Shown here: piece after piece, positions 1 through 4,992 of the stretch
How positions within the stretch are numbered: the first letter of the stretch is position 1
Layout: each line of letters opens with the position of its first letter
The notes under the pieces: model-generated
Databases searched by the model: none
What the model was told of the DNA's origin: nothing
Seen by the model: only the letters and a program-made list of their open reading frames with translations
Made by a program: the position numbers and the translations under genes
NCBI GenBank assembly: GCA_020426065.1
Contig: JAGQQT010000257.1
Coordinates: 1-6,029 of the forward strand
Reading direction: 5' to 3'
Length of the DNA: 6,029 nucleotides
From: Planctomycetaceae bacterium
GTDB lineage: Bacteria > Planctomycetota > Planctomycetia > Planctomycetales > Planctomycetaceae

Positions 1-1653
1 CGTTCTCAGTAATGACCCGTTCTGCTGAGCGGTGAGGATGAGTTCCTGCTTTCTTGAGCTGGCGTCTTCTTTCTGCTGAATGACTTCTGCGATCATTTCC
101 TGTAAAACACCAAGAGTTGCAATCGCATCGGGATAAAGTCCTTTCACACGCTCCAGTGCAGCCGCTTTTGCCTGCAGCCGTGCCAGTTCCGTTTCCAACT
201 GCAACAGCAGTGCATCCAGTTCTGGTGACTGAATCTGCAGGAGTATCTGGCCAGCCTGGAATTTCTGAGCTTCACCTGGCTCAAAATAAGCCATCCCGGA
301 ACCCGGTGCGATGAAGGCCTGGCTGACAGACGGTCTTAAAATCGCAGTGGCAGAAATAGAGTGGGGCAGGGGAATGAACATCGCTCCAGCGAGGCCAAGC
401 AGCACCAGACCGGGGAGTAGACGTTTTCGTATTGGATTGCCGGTCCGAAGGGCCATTTCCTGTGCTCCCTCCCGAGCAAGAATCAGCACGATACCCATCC
501 CCATTTGCAGGATCGTCAGGGAGGCTATGATCAGGAACAACAGATCCAGCTGATGCGGGATCAGAAAATGATAGAGTGCGAACAGAATCAGGCTGATGAC
601 CAGAACGAGGTAAACAGTAGACATTACTCCATAGGTCAGGAGTGGAATCGAGAGTGGGGATGGAACGCCATCCTTTGCACGTCCAAACAGAGCTCGCCAG
701 AGGAGTTGCCTCACCTGGGTGAATGCCGCCGCTCTCAGGTTGGGAACGCCACTCCAGTCACTGAGAAGATAATAGCCATCATATCTCATGAGCGGATTGC
801 CGTTGAGCAGCAGGGAATTCAGTGAGCCACTCAAGGCGATGAGCAACAGCAGGTCTCGAAGATAACCAGGGGCACAGATTGTCCAGAGCAGAAATGCAAC
901 CGCCGCCCCCAGCAGATCAACCAGGATGCCAGCTGCCGTGACATGCATCCGTTGTGATCTTCGCGGAAAGGTCCAGGCATCGGTGACATTACAGTAGAGG
1001 CAGGGGAAAAATGCCAGCAGCATCACACCCGCTTCACGGCAGCGGCCACCATAGTGATGGCAGGTCAATCCGTGGCCAATTTCATGCAGCACCTTGAAAC
1101 CCATCAGCAGCAGTGCCACCTGCCACCAGGTTGCAGGTCCCAGTCGCAGTGGCAATTCCCTGATTTCAGCCTGCAGAACGGGAAGAAATGCAATGACCTG
1201 CAGTCCAGCGATCAGCAGGATCAGCATGGTCACCAACTGGATTGGACGTGAGTAGAGCCACTTCAGGTACGGCAGACATTTTTGGAACCTTTCAGCAGGG
1301 TTCCAGCATGGAATCCGCATGAATAAGGGATTGAATCTGCCGAGACGGTTGATCCCGCTGGTGAACTGGCCGGCGGACTGCGGGGTACTGATCAGAATCA
1401 GGCGATGTCGTATCCAGGTTGCCACCGAACGCTGAAACTCATCCAGAGTTAAAATCTGGTGCGGAAATCTGCGGTGAAATCGCTCCTGAATCACCTTCCA
1501 GGGATGTCCTGACTGCAGATCACAAAACAGATGGTACTCCTGCATTCCCAGCCGATAGCAGTTTCCGGAGAGAGGATCTCTGACAACCCAGGCAGCCTGG
1601 GATTCGCCTTCCATGGGAAAGACTTCAAGATCGTTGCGGACTCGGTAAGACAT
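1..1653 (-). CDS. PqqD-like / M50 zinc metallopeptidase / HlyD adaptor fusion protein (3' end cut by window)
   Basis: The minus frame is open from ATG at 1653 to position 1, giving 551 visible residues with no stop. Residues 1-90 look like a PqqD-like winged domain. An M50 (site-2-protease type) membrane core follows: HEIGHG at 190-195 supplies two zinc ligands and the catalytic Glu, and NPLMRYDGYY at 286-295 supplies the third ligand (D292). Hydrophobic segments lie near 138-158, 176-193, 238-283, 338-362, 370-392 and 411-430. From about 440 the chain changes to an HlyD-like module: a half lipoyl/barrel strand (AFIAPGSG to IQSPELD, 446-480), a coiled coil (480-535), and the start of the returning lipoyl half (536-551). 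By family it is an inner-membrane protein reaching into the periplasm, linked to export or proteolysis; the substrate is unknown. The gene starts 42 bp after the ATP-grasp gene and has no clear Shine-Dalgarno. An in-frame TGA (that gene's stop) lies 15 codons upstream and limits the start. Architecture is confident, function is not. Confidence 0.88.
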   Translation of the reverse strand, partial: MSYRVRNDLEVFPMEGESQAAWVVRDPLSGNCYRLGMQEYHLFCDLQSGHPWKVIQERFHRRFPHQILTLDEFQRSVATWIRHRLILISTPQSAGQFTSGINRLGRFNPLFMRIPCWNPAERFQKCLPYLKWLYSRPIQLVTMLILLIAGLQVIAFLPVLQAEIRELPLRLGPATWWQVALLLMGFKVLHEIGHGLTCHHYGGRCREAGVMLLAFFPCLYCNVTDAWTFPRRSQRMHVTAAGILVDLLGAAVAFLLWTICAPGYLRDLLLLIALSGSLNSLLLNGNPLMRYDGYYLLSDWSGVPNLRAAAFTQVRQLLWRALFGRAKDGVPSPLSIPLLTYGVMSTVYLVLVISLILFALYHFLIPHQLDLLFLIIASLTILQMGMGIVLILAREGAQEMALRTGNPIRKRLLPGLVLLGLAGAMFIPLPHSISATAILRPSVSQAFIAPGSGMAYFEPGEAQKFQAGQILLQIQSPELDALLLQLETELARLQAKAAALERVKGLYPDAIATLGVLQEMIAEVIQQKEDASSRKQELILTAQQNGSLLRT

Positions 1654-1695
1654 GCCGTTATTGACTGGTGAGGATTTTCGATGAACTCCGGTCCG

Positions 1696-2709
1696 TCATT
1701 CTGTTACTGAAAAATCGATCGGACCTTCCTGCCAAGTGTATTCATGATCGACATCAGAAACGAGTAACCGTGCCAAAGAGAAACTGGTCAGTTTACGATA
1801 ACCCAGATAACTGGAGGTCAGCCGCGGATTAACTTCCAGCAGAACAGGTTGCTGGGGAGCGTCTGCGGGAATCAGGTAATCGATTCCGACCCAGCCACGG
1901 AGCCCAGGAAGCAGTTCAAGGATTCTTTCAGCCAGATCCTGCATGGCCTGGCTTGTTTCTCCGGAAAAATCTGGAATCCGACCTCCCTGATAGGTCCCTT
2001 CCACAAAATTTTGTCGCCCCGGAGGACAGAAAATGGTCTTTCCCCCAGGTTGTCGGATACAAACCGTGGAGGCAGGTGTGCCAGCCACAAATGGTTGAAC
2101 AATAAACTCCGTCTCAGTGAGCTGGTCCTTGCTTGAGAACCACTCCCGAAACGCCTGCCGATTCTCAATGACTGTCGTTTCTACAGTTCCTGCTCCCCAG
2201 CGTGGTTTGATGATGAGCTTGCGGCAGTCTAAAGATTTCAGGAACTCATCAGTGACACCCGAGTTCTCGATCAGAGTGGTTTCAGGTGTCGGGAAGGCAT
2301 GCTGATTACAAAACTGGCTGAAGGCGTACTTGTCTGAAGTGAGAGCCGTTGTGGTCAATGTTGAATTGGCGTGGCGGATTTGATTTTGCTCCAGCCACTT
2401 GACCCGTCGTTCCAGTTCCCGGCCCAGTTCGGGAGCAATGACCAGAGTGCAGTCAGACTCTCTGGCAAATTGGCAGAAGGAAGTCCACTCCTGGTGGGGA
2501 TGCCTGATTGAAGTGACCTGAACACCAGCTGGAAGAGGATCAGCAATACGTGAATCCAGAGTGGTGAAGACTTCTAAATCTGGTAACACCTGCAGGTCCG
2601 CACAGACAGCAGTCAGCATGGCAAAGCCTTCCCTCAGCAGGGAGGCAGGCAGAGGCTGATCAGAATAAAATCCGCTGCTGATCGCTTCCGAGACGAATAT
2701 TCGGTTCAT
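1696..2709 (-). CDS. ATP-grasp ligase, tyramine/amino acid-glutamate ligase-like (MfnD-like)
   Basis: A 337-residue protein with the ATP-grasp fold. An N-terminal pre-ATP-grasp region (1-120, beginning MNRIFVSEAISSGF) is followed by DK at 126-127, the nucleotide-binding loop KPRWGAGT (168-175), a hinge near E201-FIVQPF, GIDYLI (275-280), and the metal-binding end LLEVNPRLTSSY (290-301; E292 and N294). The family joins a carboxylate to an amine through an acyl-phosphate using ATP. The N-terminal pattern and NPRLTSSY resemble tyramine-glutamate ligase MfnD of methanofuran synthesis and its relatives in bacteria with H4MPT-linked C1 metabolism, a pathway reported in planctomycetes. No other C1 gene is visible here, so substrate is inference. 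The frame could extend 13 codons to TTG at 2748, but ATG 2709 is preferred: family-like proteins start here, and the promoter at 2755-2783 would place the transcript start at about 2748. First gene of the likely operon with the M50-HlyD fusion. Confidence 0.85.
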   Translation of the reverse strand: MNRIFVSEAISSGFYSDQPLPASLLREGFAMLTAVCADLQVLPDLEVFTTLDSRIADPLPAGVQVTSIRHPHQEWTSFCQFARESDCTLVIAPELGRELERRVKWLEQNQIRHANSTLTTTALTSDKYAFSQFCNQHAFPTPETTLIENSGVTDEFLKSLDCRKLIIKPRWGAGTVETTVIENRQAFREWFSSKDQLTETEFIVQPFVAGTPASTVCIRQPGGKTIFCPPGRQNFVEGTYQGGRIPDFSGETSQAMQDLAERILELLPGLRGWVGIDYLIPADAPQQPVLLEVNPRLTSSYLGYRKLTSFSLARLLVSDVDHEYTWQEGPIDFSVTE

Positions 2710-2754
2710 GGAGCGGGGAGATCCAGAGAATGGATTCAGTGAACACAAAACCGG

Positions 2755-2783
2755 ATTCTAGTGGTGAGCAGGGAAGCTGCGAA
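2755..2783 (-). promoter_or_regulatory. Putative sigma70-like promoter of the ATP-grasp/M50-HlyD operon
   Basis: On the minus strand a TTCGCA box (2778-2783, 4/6 to the -35 consensus) is separated by exactly 17 nt from TAGAAT (2755-2760, 5/6 to the -10 consensus). Transcription would start near 2748, leaving a leader of about 39 nt before ATG 2709. It lies just downstream of the terminator-like hairpin at 2795-2839, which would insulate the operon from upstream transcription. A small inverted repeat (CTGCG 2777-2781, CGCAG 2791-2795) overlaps the -35 box and could be an operator. The call is by eye, and planctomycete promoters are poorly defined. Confidence 0.42.
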
Positions 2784-2794
2784 GAGACAGCGCA

Positions 2795-2839
2795 GAAAAA
2801 GACGCCGCCATCGCATTGAGGGGGCAAGCGATGGCGGCG
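2795..2839 (-). terminator. Intrinsic terminator, minus strand, upstream of the ATP-grasp promoter
   Basis: A perfect 12-bp GC-rich inverted repeat (CGCCGCCATCGC at 2803-2814, GCGATGGCGGCG at 2828-2839) has a 13-nt loop. Read on the minus strand it is followed directly by TCTTTTTC (2795-2802). No T-run follows on the plus strand, so it works in the minus direction. No confident gene ends right before it; the pilin-like gene already has its own terminator at 3023-3054. It therefore either backs that one up or ends an unrecognised short transcript from 2840-3022. Confidence 0.7.
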
Positions 2840-3022
2840 CATTCGACCTTACTACGTGGGTAAGTCAGAGTGATACACGTTTCCTCATTTGGGACAGGAT
2901 AACGCTATTCCTGTCATCGGCAGGGAATTCAGTGCTGGTCGAACAAATTCTTGCAAGGAACACTCGTAGGACTTCTGAGATTTTTGTCCCATGGACTGAT
3001 TATTCCGATTATCCCGAGCGCA
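2840..3022. other. Intergenic island between two minus-strand terminators
   Basis: About 180 bp with no recognisable protein or structured RNA gene. It contains the doubtful 35-codon minus ORF and an imperfect dyad (GACAGGA 2893-2899, TCCTGTC 2909-2915). It also shares two 10-mers with the gap at 3450-3895: TCATCGGCAG at 2914-2923 and 3727-3736, and AGGATAACGC at 2897-2906, which is the reverse complement of 3601-3610. A GTG-started plus frame crosses it (2761-3027) but also runs through the promoter and terminator and has no ribosome site. A small RNA is possible; no sequence here identifies one. Confidence 0.5.
2885..2992 (-). CDS. Doubtful 35-residue ORF between two terminators
   Basis: ATG at 2992 to TGA at 2885 encodes 35 residues, beginning MGQKSQKSYECSLQEF and ending ALSCPK, with two cysteines and no transmembrane segment or signal peptide. 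It fills much of the island between the minus-strand terminators at 3023-3054 and 2795-2839. There is no good Shine-Dalgarno. Two AT-rich -10-like hexamers (minus GATAAT, 3008-3013, and AATAAT, 2999-3004) lie just upstream, but neither has a convincing -35. I recognise no family. It could be a chance ORF, a leader peptide or part of a small RNA. Recorded because nothing else explains the island. Confidence 0.13.
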   Translation of the reverse strand: MGQKSQKSYECSLQEFVRPALNSLPMTGIALSCPK

Positions 3023-3054
3023 AATAAAAAGAGGCTGCCAGTTAAAGCAGCCTC
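3023..3054 (-). terminator. Intrinsic terminator of the pilin-like gene
   Basis: An 8-bp perfect stem (GAGGCTGC 3031-3038, GCAGCCTC 3047-3054) with an 8-nt loop is followed on the minus strand by TTTTTATTTG (3021-3030). It lies 53 nt beyond the TAA of the pilin-like gene and has no T-run in the plus direction. This is a canonical rho-independent terminator, ending a single-gene transcript. Confidence 0.85.
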
Positions 3055-3107
3055 CTGTCCTCGATTCTGTGCTTAACCGCTAGGGGTCAATCAACAGAAG
3101 TATTCAA

Positions 3108-3449
3108 TTAGCGACGACGGCGTTTTGGACCTTCGTTCACAGGCACATCGCAAGAGATGTCGCACTGATCATTGTCACAATCATCGACTGTGTCATTGAA
3201 AGAAGAACCGCGTGTGTAGGCTTTGAGAGCTCGGCCATGGCCATAGCTTTTCTCAGCAGAGAACCCGGTGTACCAGTAAGACTGGTTGACGTTGCCAATG
3301 GCATCGCCCACATCATTCAGTTCAGCAACGACAGCGTGCTGAATTGAGCTCAGACCGACAATCAGTCCGATGACCAGAATGGTCGCAATCAGGACCAGTT
3401 CTGCCGATACGATGAAACCTGCTTCATCTTGGAAGAATTCCCGCAACAT
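3108..3449 (-). CDS. Short type IV pilin-like protein with a single N-terminal helix
   Basis: A 113-residue protein starting MLREFFQDEAG. A short charged leader ends in G11, then a hydrophobic helix (FIVSAELVLIATILVIGLIVG, about 12-32, containing one Glu) and a polar C-terminal part. This resembles Flp/TadE-type prepilin N-termini, where prepilin peptidase cuts after Gly. Here the Glu is the sixth residue after G11 rather than the usual fifth. The C-terminal part has GSSFNDTVDDCD (81-92), an acidic stretch with Cys 91, 96 and 100, and a basic end PKRRRR. Similar short proteins seem common in planctomycetes; whether they form pili is unknown. The start is set by AAGGAAG at 3457-3463, 7 nt before ATG; a GTG at 3515 would add 22 residues but is not helix-like and has no such site. 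No prepilin peptidase, ATPase or secretin gene is nearby. A single-gene unit with its own terminator. Confidence 0.78.
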   Translation of the reverse strand: MLREFFQDEAGFIVSAELVLIATILVIGLIVGLSSIQHAVVAELNDVGDAIGNVNQSYWYTGFSAEKSYGHGRALKAYTRGSSFNDTVDDCDNDQCDISCDVPVNEGPKRRRR

Positions 3450-3674
3450 AATTTGACTTCCTTGAAAAGAGCCATGAATCTGGAAACATTTCAGGTGCGG
3501 CATCACAAGCCACACCCTGACGGAACGGTTTTTCCGAAAGGCATCCTCAAAATGAATGAGAAATTCTGCTTAGGGATGAACAAGGTGATCTCGCGGATTG
3601 GCGTTATCCTAGGAGATTGGCCTCACCTGAACTCAACCCAGCAGGGAACCTGCCGGAAAGGCCTATTTGTGTAT

Positions 3675-3702
3675 AGGATAATGTTCAGATCGTATCGATC
3701 AA
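3675..3702 (-). promoter_or_regulatory. Weak candidate promoter for the pilin-like gene
   Basis: On the minus strand TTGATC (3697-3702) and TATCCT (3675-3680) are 16 nt apart, matching 4/6 at each box. The -35 overlaps the GATCG-TAT-CGATC dyad (3688-3700), and the -10 overlaps the ATAGG arm of the dyad at 3662-3677, which would suit repressor or activator control. The leader would be about 220 nt, long for a small gene, so the true promoter may be closer to 3449. Confidence 0.25.
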
Positions 3703-3795
3703 GTCGAATTTGACGGTTAAATGGATTCATCGGCAGATTTGTCAAGCTGTACAGAATCAGATTTTCCTCAGGTGCGACATTCCTGCTGATTTGTT

Positions 3796-3824
3796 TTGAC
3801 AGACAGGACACAACTGTCCAAACT
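3796..3824 (+). promoter_or_regulatory. Weak candidate promoter for the coiled-coil protein gene
   Basis: A perfect -35 hexamer TTGACA (3796-3801) is followed after 17 nt by CAAACT (3819-3824), only 3/6 to the -10 consensus. A short dyad, GGACA/TGTCC (3806-3819), fills the spacer, where a regulator could block polymerase. The transcript would start about 65 nt before ATG 3896. The poor -10 makes this tentative. Confidence 0.28.
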
Positions 3825-3895
3825 GATTGCAGCGTTGGATTGAAAGCTTCTCATCTCTTCTTGCTGGCATTCGCCGATAGCTGGGAGTCCGACTG

Positions 3896-4345
3896 ATGAC
3901 GCGTTCTCGAATGTTTGTGGATGATCTCAATCTTCAACAACTTAGTGAGTTGGAGTACATCCTGCTGGGTGATCTCAGAGATGTTCTGGAAGAGGAATCA
4001 ACAGAACAGAATCGACGCTGGCTGGCCGCAATTGTTGAAGCTCTGATGAATACATTGCCGCGTGAATTTGCATTACGCTCGGCAGGGGGATATCACGAGG
4101 AACTGGTCCTCCGATCACCGCGAGCTGATCAGGAAGTACGCTCCCTGGAGCAGGAGCAGGATTCACTGGCTGAGCAACTGTCTGTAATGAACGCTCAACT
4201 GCATGACCCTGTTCGGTTTCGCCAGAATGCCGAGAATCTTAAACAGAATCTTGCAGCCTGGTCAGCCCGGCTCAAGCAGCATAACCTGGCTGAAGAGCGA
4301 CTGGTGCAGGAAGTCTATCTGAGCGATCTGGGGGGCGGGGACTGA
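3896..4345 (+). CDS. Hypothetical coiled-coil protein
   Basis: A 149-residue soluble protein with no signal peptide or membrane segment. ATG 3896 has GGGAG at 3883-3887 with 8 nt spacing, supporting this start. Residues 10-60 are predicted helical (LNLQQLSELEYILLGDLRDVL and a RRWLAAIVEALMNTLP helix). Residues 75-140 are strongly heptad-like and rich in Glu, Gln, Leu and Arg (SLEQEQDSLAEQL, ENLKQNLAAWSARLKQ), suggesting a dimeric coiled coil; the end is acidic and glycine-rich (SDLGGGD). I recognise no catalytic motif and assign no function. It is the only complete plus-strand gene in the window. It faces the pilin-like gene across a shared 446-bp regulatory gap and ends 26 nt before a strong terminator. 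The frame, ribosome site and terminator make it a real gene; a structural or partner-binding role is a guess. Confidence 0.75.
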   Translation: MTRSRMFVDDLNLQQLSELEYILLGDLRDVLEEESTEQNRRWLAAIVEALMNTLPREFALRSAGGYHEELVLRSPRADQEVRSLEQEQDSLAEQLSVMNAQLHDPVRFRQNAENLKQNLAAWSARLKQHNLAEERLVQEVYLSDLGGGD

Positions 4346-4365
4346 TGAGTCCTCATCTGAAGATA

Positions 4366-4407
4366 TAAAAAAAGGCTCTCACAGGATTGTGAGAGCCTTG
4401 TCTTTTT
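4366..4407. terminator. Bidirectional intrinsic terminator between convergent genes
   Basis: A perfect 12-bp stem (AAGGCTCTCACA 4372-4383, TGTGAGAGCCTT 4388-4399) closes a 4-nt GGAT loop. On the plus strand it is followed by GTCTTTTT; on the minus strand the A-run at 4367-4373 gives a T-run. It lies 26 nt after the plus-strand coiled-coil gene and 77 nt after the minus-strand DRR-repeat gene, so it can serve both. Confidence 0.9.
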
Positions 4408-4476
4408 CAGTCTTATCTGCGGGACGCAGGTTGCAACCGACGGTGGAGTGCGTCGGAAGGCTGAGAATGGCCCTTA

Positions 4477-4812
4477 CTATTGAGCCTGTTCCGGGACAAA
4501 AGTAGTGGTGGGTTCTGCTATTTTTCGATAGCCCAGATCCCGAATCACTTCCAGAACCTCGCTCCAGGTCGGAAACTGTCGACCGCTGCGGCGTTTGTAA
4601 TCATCAATCGCCCGCATGAATTCGACTTCATCGCCTGAATAATCACGTTCACACGTGGTCGGGTCGATTTGACGACGGCGTTCCACCTTGCGTCGATCCC
4701 CAGTGGCGGGAATCGAATCTTTATTTTCAACTTTCCGACGATCGCTCAGTCCTCTTCGCGCCGGGGCTCGGCGATCAGCCACCAGCACATCCGTTGGTTC
4801 TTCTTTGAGCAT
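4477..4812 (-). CDS. Small hypothetical protein with repeated DRR motifs
   Basis: A 111-residue charged, soluble protein. ATG 4812 has an excellent Shine-Dalgarno (AGAGG at 4819-4823, within AGAGGTGGAGG, 6-nt spacing). The N-terminal half has three DRR-centred units: DRRAPARR (13-20), DRRKVENK (24-31) and [10 protein letters not shown] (39-48), probably disordered and basic. The C-terminal half is a compact, probably conserved helical part ([20 protein letters not shown] at 64-83, then [14 protein letters not shown], 84-97), which reads like a helix-turn-helix-sized domain without matching a family I know. Similar small proteins occur in planctomycetes, in my recollection. The basic repeats suggest nucleic acid or acidic-partner binding, but this is inference. 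It has no partner gene close by: the neighbour at 4993 has its own terminator, and the convergent gene has the shared terminator at 4372-4407. No clear promoter was found in 4813-4948. Confidence 0.75.
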   Translation of the reverse strand: MLKEEPTDVLVADRRAPARRGLSDRRKVENKDSIPATGDRRKVERRRQIDPTTCERDYSGDEVEFMRAIDDYKRRSGRQFPTWSEVLEVIRDLGYRKIAEPTTTFVPEQAQ

Positions 4813-4862
4813 CCTCCACCTCTTTGTGGTTCAAGTCGATTTGCTACCTCCTGCGCATTCAG

Positions 4863-4875
4863 GTGGAATCTCCAC
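4863..4875. repeat. Short dyad in the leader of the DRR-repeat gene
   Basis: GTGGA (4863-4867) and TCCAC (4871-4875) form a perfect 5-bp inverted repeat with a 3-nt spacer, 51 nt upstream of ATG 4812. It could be an operator or a leader hairpin; it is short enough to be chance. Confidence 0.25.
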
Positions 4876-4948
4876 ACTCAATGCGTCAGCACGCTTAAGT
4901 GTCGCACATGTTGGAGGGTTCGGCAAAAAGAGCGAGATGGGGGTTGTG

Positions 4949-4971
4949 AAAAAAATACACACGCCTGTGTG
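4949..4971 (-). terminator. Short intrinsic terminator of the deacetylase-like gene
   Basis: On the minus strand, CACAC-AGGC-GTGTG (4958-4971) is followed by TATTTTTTT (4949-4957). The stem is only 5 bp but the T-run is strong, and it lies 22 nt after the gene's stop codon. Termination is likely, probably less efficient than at 4372-4407. Confidence 0.55.
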
Positions 4972-4992
4972 ACTGTGAGAATCGTCACGGTT

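Larger units (their letters stand above)
3450..3895. other. Divergent intergenic region between the pilin-like and coiled-coil genes
   Basis: 446 bp with no supported gene; the short frames crossing it are unsupported and overlap the pilin start. It holds candidate promoters for both neighbours. Small dyads lie at CCTAT 3662-3666/ATAGG 3673-3677, GATCG 3688-3692/CGATC 3696-3700, GGACA 3806-3810/TGTCC 3815-3819 and CGGAA 3521-3525/TTCCG 3532-3536. A 13-nt near-repeat (TCAGGTGCGGCAT 3491-3503, TCAGGTGCGACAT 3768-3780, one mismatch) sits near both ends. No tRNA, riboswitch or terminator is recognised. Confidence 0.6.

Noticed and set aside
1054..1251. Plus-strand frames within 117-1251 as genes
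   Set aside because: All are antisense to the M50-HlyD gene, whose minus frame is open for 551 codons with clear zinc-protease motifs.
2710..2748. TTG-started 13-codon extension of the ATP-grasp protein
   Set aside because: The extension is not family-like, and the proposed promoter places the transcript start at about the TTG itself. ATG 2709 gives the expected N-terminus.
2761..3027. 88-codon plus-strand frame starting with GTG
   Set aside because: It crosses the operon promoter, a 12-bp terminator stem and the island, has no Shine-Dalgarno, and the hairpin after it lacks a plus-strand T-run.
3450..3515. GTG-started 22-codon extension of the pilin-like protein
   Set aside because: AAGGAAG sits 7 nt before the ATG at 3449, and the leader MLREFFQDEAG directly precedes the hydrophobic helix as expected.
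3521..3536. CGGAA/TTCCG hairpin as a terminator
   Set aside because: The stem is only 5 bp and no T-run follows the stem on either strand; no gene ends next to it.
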